From Phelpsiimicrobium sp043802125 (GTDB taxonomy: Bacteria; Omnitrophota; Gorgyraeia; Velamenicoccales; Velamenicoccaceae): a stretch of 25,925 nucleotides of DNA. This document shows, piece after piece, positions 15,528 to 22,274 of this stretch. The notes under the pieces are model-generated. The model ran no database searches, was not told the DNA's origin, and saw only the letters and a list, made by a program, of their open reading frames with translations. Position 1 is the stretch's first letter. Every line of letters starts with the position of its first letter. The position numbers were made by a program, and so were the translations under genes. The DNA lies in NCBI GenBank assembly GCA_043802125.1, contig JAZDLG010000004.1, positions 1-25,925 on the forward strand, given 5' to 3'.

Positions 15528-17627
15528 TTATTCTTTATTCTTTTGCTCCGCCTGCTTCTTGCTTAGATTGATGCGGCCCAATTCGTCAATGCCTATGACC
15601 TTGACCATGAACTCATCTCCAAGCTTAACGACATCTTCTACGTTCTTTACGTACTTATCCGCGAGTTCTGAGACATGCACAAGACCCTCTTTGCCAGGGA
15701 GTATCTCTACAAAAGCGCCAAAATTCATGAGCCTCTTGACCTTGCCTCTATATAACTTGCCTACCTCAGCGTCTTCGGTAAGCCCTTTGATCATTTCAAC
15801 CGCCCTCTTGGAAGCCTCGCTGTCATTAGAGGCTACCAGAACGCTGCCGTCATCTTCCACGTCAATAGCAACGCCCGTGAGCTCAATGATCTTGCGAATA
15901 TTTTTGCCTCCGGGCCCTATCAGATCGCCAATGCGCTCCTGATTGATCTTTAAATTAATGATGCGAGGCGCAAATTCGGAAAGCTCTACCTTGGGAGCGG
16001 CGATCACAGCGACAATTTTATCAAGTATAAAATTCCTTCCCTTGAGCGCGTGCTCCAATATCTCTTCTATCAAACCAAGTGTAATGCCTCTTATCTTTAA
16101 GTCCATCTGGATAGCGGTTATCCCGCTGCGAGTACCGGCGACTTTAAAATCCATATCGCCATGATGGTCCTCAAGGCCCGCGATATCCGATAAAATGACA
16201 TGCCGCGCGCCCTCCTGCACTAACCCAAGGGCAACGCCTGCAACCGGCTCCTTGATAGGAACGCCGGCGTCCATGAGCGAAAGCGACGAAGCGCAGACAG
16301 TTGCCATGCTGGATGAACCGTTAGATTCTAATATCTCGGATACAACCCTCACTGTATAAGGAAATTTTTCGGTCGTTGGCATTACCGGCCTAAGAGATTT
16401 TTCTGCCAGTGCCCCGTGGCCTATCTCGCGGCGGCCCGGGCCGCGGACCGGCTTGATCTCTCCTACGCTAAACGGAGGAAAACTATAATGCAGCATGAAT
16501 TTCTTATAAGATTTGCCTTCCAAGGCCTCTACCATCTGTTCATCAGCGCGCGTGCCTAAGGTCGTAACAGCCAAACTCTGCGTCTGGCCGCGGGTAAACA
16601 AGCCCGAACCATGTGTCCTGGGCAACACGCCTATCTCGCAGGTGATCGATCTTATCTCATCAAAACCCCTGCCGTCCACCCTTTTATTCTCATCTAATGC
16701 CAACCTGCGGATCTCTTCTTGCTCTATCTTATCTAATGCGCCCTTTATGTCGGCATCACAGACCTTATCTTCTTCTTTTTCAACACAAAACTTTTCGGAG
16801 ATCTCTTTATACAACATATCAGACGCTTCAATGCGCTGTTCTTTCTGAGCGATCGCGCATATCTCTTTGATCTTAGGCATATAACCAGACCTTATACTTT
16901 TAACGAGGTCAACGCTTACACTCTTGTCTTTAAAAGTCATCTTGGCCGCGCCGGCTTTTTTAATGAACGCCTCCTGAATATCAATAGATGCCTGAAGGCT
17001 CTTGTGGCCGAATTTAAGCGCGTCAAATATAACGGATTCCTTAAGCTCCTTGGACTCCCCCTCTATCATGACGACCTTTTCGCGGGTACCAACAACTATT
17101 ATGTCCATGTCGCCTGCTTCCCTCTGCGCATACGTCGGATTTAAAATAAACTGGCCGTCAACGCGGCCCACGCGGCAAGCTCCTATGGGGCCCTGGAAAG
17201 GGATACTTGAAATACCAAGAGCGGCAGATGCGCCAACAACAGCCAGGACATCAGGGTCATTCTCGGCATCGCTGGAAAGCACGATTGCCATCACCTGGAC
17301 TTCGTTCCTGAAACCTTCCGGAAAGAGCGGACGTACCGGCCTGTCAATAAGACGCGAGATCAATATTTCGCTCTCCGAAGGCCTGCCTTCGCGCTTGAAG
17401 AACCCTCCGGGTATCCTGCCTGCGGCATAAGTCTTTTCCTGATATTCAACAGTCAAAGGAAAGAAATCAATACCCTCCCTGGCTTCTCTTGAAACACACG
17501 CCGTGACTAGGACCATTGTACCGCCCAATTGCACGGTCACTGCTCCGTCAGCCTGTTTGGCTAATTTACCTGTTTCTAAAATCATATTGCCGTTCCCATA
17601 GGGAATTTCTGCTTTTTCAATAGACAT
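15528..17627 (-). CDS. pnp: polyribonucleotide nucleotidyltransferase (PNPase)
   Basis: A 3'-5' phosphorolytic exoribonuclease of about 699 residues. Order: first RNase PH domain, helical linker, second RNase PH domain with the active site DIAGLEDHHGDMDFKVAGT, KH domain (IGDLIGPGGKNIRKI) and S1 domain (LYRGKVKRLMNFGAFVEIL...GLVHVSELA). I chose the ATG at 17627 because ATGAGGAAAAAT in front of it supplies a Shine-Dalgarno at good spacing. Starting 12 nt earlier at 17639 would use that same site as coding sequence. rpsO ends 14 nt upstream, the classic rpsO-pnp pair. Confidence 0.97.
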   Translation of the reverse strand: MSIEKAEIPYGNGNMILETGKLAKQADGAVTVQLGGTMVLVTACVSREAREGIDFFPLTVEYQEKTYAAGRIPGGFFKREGRPSESEILISRLIDRPVRPLFPEGFRNEVQVMAIVLSSDAENDPDVLAVVGASAALGISSIPFQGPIGACRVGRVDGQFILNPTYAQREAGDMDIIVVGTREKVVMIEGESKELKESVIFDALKFGHKSLQASIDIQEAFIKKAGAAKMTFKDKSVSVDLVKSIRSGYMPKIKEICAIAQKEQRIEASDMLYKEISEKFCVEKEEDKVCDADIKGALDKIEQEEIRRLALDENKRVDGRGFDEIRSITCEIGVLPRTHGSGLFTRGQTQSLAVTTLGTRADEQMVEALEGKSYKKFMLHYSFPPFSVGEIKPVRGPGRREIGHGALAEKSLRPVMPTTEKFPYTVRVVSEILESNGSSSMATVCASSLSLMDAGVPIKEPVAGVALGLVQEGARHVILSDIAGLEDHHGDMDFKVAGTRSGITAIQMDLKIRGITLGLIEEILEHALKGRNFILDKIVAVIAAPKVELSEFAPRIINLKINQERIGDLIGPGGKNIRKIIELTGVAIDVEDDGSVLVASNDSEASKRAVEMIKGLTEDAEVGKLYRGKVKRLMNFGAFVEILPGKEGLVHVSELADKYVKNVEDVVKLGDEFMVKVIGIDELGRINLSKKQAEQKNKE

Positions 17628-17641
17628 ATTTTTCCTCATGA

Positions 17642-17908
17642 TTATTTACGCAATCCCAACTTAGAAAGGATCTCTTCGTACTTCTTTGTGTCATTCTTCT
17701 TCAAAAATGACAAAAGACGACGACGCGTGCTGACCATTTTCAGCAGCCCTTGACGGGAATGGTGGTCTTTCTTGTGTAATTCAAAATGCTTGGAAAGCTG
17801 ATTGATGCGCGCAGTCAAAAGGGCGACCTGCACAAAGGCAGAGCCCGTATCTTTTTCATGCATCTTGTAGTCTTCTATTATTTCCTTCTTTTTAGTGACT
17901 AATAACAT
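17642..17908 (-). CDS. rpsO: 30S ribosomal protein uS15
   Basis: An 88-residue S15 that binds the 16S rRNA central domain. KKKEIIEDYKMHEKDTGS, VQVALLTARINQLSKHF, HKKDHHSRQGLLKMVSTRRRLL and FLKKNDTKKYEEILSKLGLR are canonical. The usual GSPEVQ reads GSAFVQ here. AGGAGGATAG precedes the ATG at a somewhat long spacing. It has its own promoter inside the end of hepT. Confidence 0.97.
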   Translation of the reverse strand: MLLVTKKKEIIEDYKMHEKDTGSAFVQVALLTARINQLSKHFELHKKDHHSRQGLLKMVSTRRRLLSFLKKNDTKKYEEILSKLGLRK

Positions 17909-17967
17909 TAATTTCTATCCTCCTGAGTGTATTAGTGACATCCACCAGTGTTTATGGCGAACATTTT

Positions 17968-18339
17968 TTAACAGGTTTTTAGTATACCGTTTTCGCCCCG
18001 GTAAGTCAAGGGGATATTTCTGATTTGGCCGGCAACTTCAGCTAATTCCTTGCTGGCGATAGTCCATACAATATCAAAATTTACGCCAAAATAATGATGA
18101 ATTAGCCTGTCGCGGACACCTGCAAGCTTTTTCCAGGGTACTTTAGGATATTGCTGTTTCAACGCGGCAGAGATATTTTTTGCCGCCTCTCCTATGATCT
18201 CAAGGTTACGAACAACCGCATCCTGGGTCTTCAAATCTTTGATAAAACGCGCAAAGGTCATACCCTTGACGTAAGACTCTATCCTTAGTATACCCTCACG
18301 GATATCATTGAGGCTCTCTAAATCCGCTCTCTTAGACAT
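17968..18339 (-). CDS. hepT: HepT-like HEPN toxin (DUF86 family)
   Basis: A 123-residue helical HEPN protein with the RX4HXY motif intact (R76, H81, Y83 in VRDRLIHHYFGV), after LEIIGEAAKNIS (47-58), both diagnostic of HepT. HepT proteins are RNases or mRNA-interfering toxins blocked when MntA adds AMP to the motif tyrosine. That mechanism is known for the family, not shown here. The start overlaps mntA by 8 nt, so antitoxin is translated first. The gene's 3' end contains the rpsO promoter. Confidence 0.92.
   Translation of the reverse strand: MSKRADLESLNDIREGILRIESYVKGMTFARFIKDLKTQDAVVRNLEIIGEAAKNISAALKQQYPKVPWKKLAGVRDRLIHHYFGVNFDIVWTIASKELAEVAGQIRNIPLTYRGENGILKTC
17981..18009 (-). promoter_or_regulatory. 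promoter of rpsO-pnp inside the 3' end of hepT
   Basis: Minus strand TTGACT (18004-18009), 17-nt spacer and TATACT (17981-17986), five of six matches in each box. Initiation is expected near 17974, leaving a leader of about 65 nt before rpsO, long enough for S15 autoregulation. Confidence 0.75.
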
Positions 18340-18634
18340 AATGCAGGTTCCTTATAATATCACGGCTGACCTTTTTTATCCTGATACCTTTTACACCTTC
18401 AGGTGTCAAGATGTCAATTTTACGCCCCAGAGCCTTTTCAAGGTACTCTGCCAATTCAATAAACTTAAGGCCAAGAGGCTTTGCGAACGTCACGACCATA
18501 TCAATGTCACTGCCCTTCTTTTGTTTGCCCGTAGCAAAAGAACCAAAAAGAGCGATCCTTTTAACGCCGTAAGCGCTTTTCAAATACGGCATCTGCTTCC
18601 TTAAAATACCGGCTACCATTTTCTGATTCATCAT
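18332..18634 (-). CDS. mntA: MntA-like nucleotidyltransferase antitoxin
   Basis: A 100-residue minimal nucleotidyltransferase. The GSX10DXD motif is exact: G31-S32 in LFGSFATGKQKKGSDID with D43 and D45. IALFGS is preceded by AYGVKR as in the family. MntA AMPylates its HepT partner to neutralise it. The longer frame to 18676 begins with TTG upstream of the predicted transcription start, so the MMNQKM start at 18634 is chosen; 18631 is equally possible. Confidence 0.9.
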   Translation of the reverse strand: MMNQKMVAGILRKQMPYLKSAYGVKRIALFGSFATGKQKKGSDIDMVVTFAKPLGLKFIELAEYLEKALGRKIDILTPEGVKGIRIKKVSRDIIRNLHYV

Positions 18635-18664
18635 ATGTGCCCTATGCCCTACAAATTTAGGGAT

Positions 18665-18670
18665 ATTATA
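18665..18670 (-). promoter_or_regulatory. extended -10 promoter of mntA-hepT
   Basis: Minus strand TGTTATAAT carries a perfect TATAAT (18665-18670) with the extended TGn element. No good -35 is at 17 nt; TTGTAA lies at 20 nt. The start site would be near 18658, about 24 nt before mntA. Confidence 0.6.
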
Positions 18671-18759
18671 ACACAAACCGCTCTAAAAACTTACAAAAAA
18701 ATGTGCTCCCGTCATTTTTCTCACTATGGTAATATCTGCAGCCGGGCACTGTAGTTTAC

Positions 18760-19035
18760 TTGTCGCTTCCGTCGTTTTTCTCGCTCCTGGTCGATTTCTT
18801 CACGCCAAAGGTCTTTCGCAGCTCGGCGGCTAAAGAACTCGGCCCGATGCCGCTGCATCGGGCCTCAGACATACTTGAAGTATTACCTCAAGTATGTCCC
18901 CAATAGTATTTAAGTGAGGTGGGACACTTCAGCCGTACTTTATGTTTTCGACAGAAAACATAAAGTATCCCCTCACTGCTCAAGCATGCTTTGGCTAAAA
19001 TCGAATGTCGCTGCGAAAAATGACAAAAGCGACAA
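18760..19035. ncRNA. candidate multi-branched structured RNA or hairpin element
   Basis: No gene is seen in 18671-19143; its core is a 276-nt nested structure. Closing helices: P1 18760-18768 with 19027-19035 (TTGTCGCTT/AAGCGACAA), continuing 18771-18780 with 19015-19024; P2 TCGATTT 18791-18797 with 18998-19004; P3 GCCAAAG 18804-18810 with 18989-18995. Inside sit four hairpins: 18811-18838; 18841-18864 (perfect 10 bp, GGCCCGATGC); 18868-18898 (perfect 11 bp, GACATACTTGA); and 18914-18976, whose inner stem is a perfect 14 bp (TACTTTATGTTTTC). It matches none of RNase P, tmRNA, SRP RNA or 6S RNA by their sequence cores. A degenerate mobile element is the main alternative. In P1, two mismatches become G-T pairs on the minus strand and one on the plus strand. 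Confidence 0.5.
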
Positions 19036-19095
19036 ACAGGAGATTAGGGAATTAATTCGGAAAGTTTATTTACAACGCAAATCAATTGGTAAGGT

Positions 19096-19124
19096 TATAT
19101 AAAGCGTCTAGTTAACGCTTTCAA
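19096..19124 (-). promoter_or_regulatory. candidate promoter reading into the structured element
   Basis: Minus strand TTGAAA (19119-19124), 17-nt spacer and TATATA (19096-19101). The spacer region carries the palindrome AAAGCGT-CTAGTTA-ACGCTTT (about 19101-19121), a possible operator. Initiation near 19089 would place the element 54 nt into the transcript. Confidence 0.5.
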
Positions 19125-19143
19125 TTTAGCCCCCATTTACATG

Positions 19144-19306
19144 CTAAAAATGAAATAGAGTGTCTTTCATTTTCTTATAAAATGTAGATTTGTTTGTTGT
19201 TTCAGCATACTGAATAAAATTAATATTTTTATTTTGAAGCTCTTTTTTTGTTTTATCACTAACGATTTCCGGATTTTTCAGCAGAAACCATACACGATAT
19301 ATCCTC
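19144..19306 (-). pseudogene. out-of-frame C-terminal continuation of the 19259-19657 gene
   Basis: In the frame one base away from the upstream gene, the minus strand reads YRVWFLLKNPEIVSDKTKK, then ELQNKNINFIQYAETTNKS and TFYKKMKDTLFHF before TAG at 19144-19146. This is protein-like and A+T-poor in stops, while the upstream frame dies in the weak tail SCMVSAEKSGNR. Dropping one base in the GGATATATCG run (about 19296-19304) joins both into one protein of about 170 residues. Confidence 0.65.
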
Positions 19307-19657
19307 AGGCATCTCTTTTGTAATCTGCATATACATCTCTACGGCATCTAATAATAAAAACTCGGTTTGTTCAGGTGTAAATTCTAGTAAAGCACGCTGG
19401 TCCCTTTCTGCATGTTTGAAGAAATTTTCTGCCTCGTTTATCATAAATAAATATTCTTTTACTTTATCTTTTCTAATAATGCTTAGAGCTACATCCTTCA
19501 TAAAGGATCTTATCTCTTCAGGCTTTGATATATCCATTAATATTTGATGTGCAGCAGCGGTTAGGGTATGGATTGAAATTGGATCGGCATCTTTGAAGTA
19601 AAGATTTATAGCAGTGTCTAATTGTCGTTTGGCAGCATCGAGTTTTGATATATCCAT
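19259..19657 (-). CDS. conserved hypothetical protein, probably frameshifted near its C-terminus
   Basis: A 132-residue predicted helical protein starting MDISKLDAAKRQLDTAINLY. It resembles a widespread family of unknown function with a start like AAKRQLDTAI, then DADPISIHTLTAAAHQIL and a central NEAENFFKHAERD. The NFFKHA block recalls HEPN-type helices, but no RX4-6H motif is visible, so I do not assign it. AGGA lies about 9 nt before the ATG. The last about 10 residues look out of frame; see the fragment at 19144-19306. A perfect 11-bp hairpin lies just upstream of its ribosome site. Confidence 0.7.
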   Translation of the reverse strand: MDISKLDAAKRQLDTAINLYFKDADPISIHTLTAAAHQILMDISKPEEIRSFMKDVALSIIRKDKVKEYLFMINEAENFFKHAERDQRALLEFTPEQTEFLLLDAVEMYMQITKEMPEDISCMVSAEKSGNR

Positions 19658-19673
19658 TGGTTTTATTCCTAAT

Positions 19674-19698
19674 TTGTTCGGAGCTAAGCTCCGAACAA
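19674..19698. repeat. perfect 11-bp palindrome with 3-nt centre
   Basis: Plus strand TTGTTCGGAGC-TAA-GCTCCGAACAA. It lies in the leader of the 19259-19657 gene and just after the TPR gene. No T-run follows, so it is probably not a terminator. It shares the centre GCTWAGC with the palindrome at 21171-21191 on the other side of the TPR gene. Confidence 0.7.
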
Positions 19699-19743
19699 CT
19701 ATAAATTCTTATTCATTTTCTAACGAAATAATTTTTACCGTTC

Positions 19744-21114
19744 TTATTGTTCCTGTATTGTCGAATAAGAACCGTCATTATTATAAATAGTATACCTCTT
19801 TTTTAAATTTAAATCGAATGATGAGGATTTTGGATTATAGATGCTCTGATAATATGCTTGCTGTTCTGCTTGATACCTAATCAATTCTTTTTGTTGTCTT
19901 TGCTCTGCCAATTTTGAATGATACTCTTCGATTATTTCCGATTGTCTTTGCTTCAATTTCAATTGTTCTTTTTGATCGGATAAAGACTGGAGTTCATTAT
20001 CTATTTCAACTACTTTCTCTACTCGGTCAATCAAGTCAGAATGAGTATTTGAACCTAATTCTTTAGCTTTTCTCATATCGCTCAAAGCCCTCTCATAGTT
20101 CTTTTTTATAAGATATGCAAGACCTCTGCTGTCGTAGGCAAGCGAATCATTTGGATTTATTTTGATAGCAATAGAATAATCAGAAATCGCTTGGTCAATA
20201 TTATTCTTATCCAAATATGCGTTTGCTCTACCAACATAGTAGAGACTTATTGTAGGATTAATCTGTATCGCTTTCGAATAATCAGTCATAGCAAGATCAA
20301 AATTGCCTTTATTGTAATAAATATCGCCTCGACTAAAATAGGCAGCTGCTTCTGCGGGATTTATTTCTATGGCTTTATTATAATCAGAAAGAGCTTTATC
20401 AAAACTTCCTTTTTGATTATATGCAAATCCACGAGCCGTATAATACGACACTTCATCCGAGCTGATCTCTATTGCTTTAGAATAATTAATGATGGCTTTA
20501 TCAAATTCGCTCCTTTCCAACGAAGATAGCCCGATAGAAACATAAATCAACGCTAATTCTTCACGAGCTTCTTTTAAATCTTGATCATATTGTAACGCTT
20601 TAGTGTAATCAGCGATTGCTTGGTCAAAATTACCTTGCTCCCGATAAACACCTCCTCGAAAATAATAAGCACCAGCAAAAAAAGAATCAGATTTCTTTTT
20701 AGCACGTGATAAAAGAAGTGTTTGCGGCTTACTATTTATAACTACACTATAATCAAATATAGCTTGTTCATAATGTTTATTGAAAGAGTTGGCAAGCCCT
20801 CTCAAAAAGTAGAAATCATTATTACCGGGTTCATATTCTACCGCCTTTGTAAAATCTGCAATTGCTTCATCAAGACTCTGCTTCTGCAGATAAACACGTC
20901 CTCTGCCAGCATAGACTTTAGCAAGCTTAGGATTAGCTTTTATAATTTTAGTAAACTCTGTAATTGCCTCATCATACATTCCTTTCGAGGAATATTCTGA
21001 AGCCTTCTTAAAAGATTCTTCTATGCCTTGCGCATAGCTATTACTAAAACTAATAAATAAAAACACAAAAACCTGTACAAGAATTAGAAAATAGCTATTT
21101 CTTTTAAAATTCAC
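19744..21114 (-). CDS. secreted TPR-repeat protein with C-terminal coiled coil
   Basis: I chose the GTG at 21114, which follows AGGAGGAACAG and gives 456 residues beginning VNFKRNSYFLILVQVFVFLF, a clear signal peptide with likely cleavage after SYA at residue 28. A longer frame to 21192 would place 26 residues before the signal. About nine TPR units follow (for example GMYDEAITEFTKIIKANP, GSFDKALSDYNKAIEINP, NNIDQAISDYSIAIKINP), to about residue 380. A Gln/Lys/Glu-rich coiled-coil tail follows (ELQSLSDQKEQLKLKQRQ). TPRs are protein-binding scaffolds; partner unknown. The gene is plainly more A+T-rich than the core genes, consistent with separate origin. Confidence 0.88.
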   Translation of the reverse strand: MNFKRNSYFLILVQVFVFLFISFSNSYAQGIEESFKKASEYSSKGMYDEAITEFTKIIKANPKLAKVYAGRGRVYLQKQSLDEAIADFTKAVEYEPGNNDFYFLRGLANSFNKHYEQAIFDYSVVINSKPQTLLLSRAKKKSDSFFAGAYYFRGGVYREQGNFDQAIADYTKALQYDQDLKEAREELALIYVSIGLSSLERSEFDKAIINYSKAIEISSDEVSYYTARGFAYNQKGSFDKALSDYNKAIEINPAEAAAYFSRGDIYYNKGNFDLAMTDYSKAIQINPTISLYYVGRANAYLDKNNIDQAISDYSIAIKINPNDSLAYDSRGLAYLIKKNYERALSDMRKAKELGSNTHSDLIDRVEKVVEIDNELQSLSDQKEQLKLKQRQSEIIEEYHSKLAEQRQQKELIRYQAEQQAYYQSIYNPKSSSFDLNLKKRYTIYNNDGSYSTIQEQ

Positions 21115-21170
21115 CTGTTCCTCCTGTTCTATTAACCAATATGTTATACCCCTATTAACAAAAAACATCC

Positions 21171-21191
21171 TGTCAAGGCTTAGCCTTGACA
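21171..21191. promoter_or_regulatory. perfect palindrome TGTCAAGGCT-T-AGCCTTGACA upstream of the TPR gene
   Basis: Ten-base arms around one centre base. Each arm contains TTGACA, so it could give outward -35 boxes on both strands: towards the TPR gene (a TATAAC lies 22 nt on, too far for a standard promoter) and towards the repeat at 21217 (no good -10). It may instead be an operator, or a hairpin terminator with T6 five bases later on the minus strand. Confidence 0.45.
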
Positions 21192-21216
21192 TAAAGCTAC
21201 TTAATCTAGGTTATGA

Positions 21217-21378
21217 GCAGTGCGGGTTACTGCAACGCAGACAATCAGAGATTTTTTGGCAAATGTCTGCAAGGGATTACGACAAGGGTGTAGCGACAAT
21301 CTTCTATGGAGCGTAACACCCGGGACGTAAGCCGTAGCAGACGGCAAAAAATCTCGTCTGCGGCAGGGACCCGACTGC
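21217..21378 (+). repeat. large structured repeat, copy 1
   Basis: A 162-nt imperfect palindrome. Stems from outside in: GCAGT/ACTGC and CGGGT/ACCCG (21217-21227 with 21369-21378); CTGC/GCAG; CGCAGAC/GTCTGCG (21236-21242 with 21356-21362); GAGATTTTTTG/CAAAAAATCTC (21248-21258 with 21345-21355); GTCTGC/GCAGAC (21265-21270 with 21337-21342); apical arms 21277-21291 and 21316-21330, 12 of 15 paired. The apical loop is 21292-21315. Positions 21289-21318 are identical to 22171-22200. G-T pairs occur on the plus strand. It ends 8 nt after the stop of the 21387-22055 gene. Confidence 0.85.
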
Positions 21379-21386
21379 GAAATACC

Positions 21387-22055
21387 TTATTGCGTATCGC
21401 CTATTTCCGACTCAAGGTAGCCGAGCAGCTTTTCTAATTCCTTGGAGGTGCGGTCGGAGACAAGATGAGCGCTATTGACCTCTTTCTCTAATGTCCTTAA
21501 GGTAGCGTAAAGCCGGCGAAGTATCTGGGTTCTGCGCAGAGCCCTTGCCTTTTGGGGGTCTTCTTCCTCACGCAATGAGCGCAGACGTAAACCCACCTGC
21601 TTCTTTACCTCTTTGCCGTCCTTCCCATCCTCAAATACGCTCTTCTTAAAGTCCTGGTAATCATCTTCAGTCAATTCTTTATTCTTAGCGGCAAGCCGCA
21701 GCACATTGACCGCCTCAAGACTTGGGATGTTTTTTGGAGCCGTAGAGCCATCCGCATGAATACCTTTGAGAAGTTCCGGTTCATCTTTTTCCAGAAAATA
21801 ATATGAATGGATAAGCTTCCCGGCTGTCTGCTTCTGGATACCCACCTCAGTCTGGCAATACGCCTCAAATGACAAATAACCCCAGGTTTTGAAATGTTTA
21901 TCTTTATAAACTCCGTAAAGTATCCGGCCGAGCTCTATCCACGACGATTTAAATTTCTTGGAGGCCTCAAGTACTTGATAACGCAGCGACCCAGGTTCAA
22001 TTCCGGCCATCTTCTGCTCAAGGTTTCTTATTGATTTACTCTTTATTGCGTCCAT
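21387..22055 (-). CDS. uncharacterised 222-residue protein, predicted nucleic-acid-binding, flanked by structured repeats
   Basis: Not a family I can name with confidence. Residues about 24-100 (RYQVLEASKKFKSSWIELGR, then HFKTWGYLSFEAYCQTEVGI, KQTAGKLIHSYYFLE) resemble conserved hypothetical proteins with a helix-turn-helix-like core seen in plasmid and deltaproteobacterial genes. The second half is charged and helical (about 150-215), likely coiled coil. AAAGGAGACAG precedes the ATG at 22055. The open frame sits exactly between two copies of the same structured repeat, 27 nt from one and 8 nt from the other. Binding or mobilising those repeats is a reasonable guess, not shown. No transposase or recombinase catalytic motif is visible. 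Confidence 0.75.
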   Translation of the reverse strand: MDAIKSKSIRNLEQKMAGIEPGSLRYQVLEASKKFKSSWIELGRILYGVYKDKHFKTWGYLSFEAYCQTEVGIQKQTAGKLIHSYYFLEKDEPELLKGIHADGSTAPKNIPSLEAVNVLRLAAKNKELTEDDYQDFKKSVFEDGKDGKEVKKQVGLRLRSLREEEDPQKARALRRTQILRRLYATLRTLEKEVNSAHLVSDRTSKELEKLLGYLESEIGDTQ

Positions 22056-22082
22056 TTCTGTCTCCTTTTATGTACGATTTTG

Positions 22083-22265
22083 TAGCAATGCAATGTCCCT
22101 GTTTAGGCCGACAATAAGAAATTTTTTGGCACTTCATTTTACTTTGGTCTGCAAGGAATTGCATTTTTGCTGTAGCGACAATCTTCTATGGAGCGTAACA
22201 GCGAAAATGCAAACCGCAGCAGACGGCAAAAAATTTAGTCGGCAAACAGGGATGTTGCGTTGCTA
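22083..22265 (+). repeat. large structured repeat, copy 2
   Basis: A 183-nt imperfect palindrome. Stems: 22083-22104 with 22244-22265, 22 bp including three G-T pairs on the plus strand; GCCGAC/GTCGGC (22107-22112 with 22238-22243); AAATTTTTTG/CAAAAAATTT (22119-22128 with 22227-22236); GTCTGC/GCAGAC (22147-22152 with 22219-22224); apical 22159-22173 with 22198-22212, 15 bp with one G-T pair. The 24-nt apical loop 22174-22197 equals that of copy 1. It lies between the M29 peptidase gene and the uncharacterised gene. Confidence 0.85.
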
Positions 22266-22274
22266 ATGATCGAC

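Noticed and set aside
18914..19102. Plus-strand frame of 62 codons inside the structured region
   Set aside because: It runs through the perfect hairpin at 18914-18976 and the P1 arm, has no ribosome site and no recognisable protein pattern.
21140..21176. Standard promoter for the TPR gene from TTGACA to TATAAC
   Set aside because: The spacer is 22 nt, too long for a normal sigma-70 promoter.
21115..21192. ATG-start 26-residue extension of the TPR protein
   Set aside because: A GTG after AGGAGG starts directly at a signal peptide; the extension would put residues before it and would overlap the palindrome.
21217..22265. Composite transposon with the repeats as insertion-sequence ends
   Set aside because: The copies are direct, contain no transposase, and show no target duplication that I can see; the covarying stems point to structure instead. 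Not excluded without comparison to relatives.
21217..22265. Retron or CRISPR array reading of the repeats
   Set aside because: No reverse transcriptase or cas gene is present, and there are only two repeats 882 nt apart.
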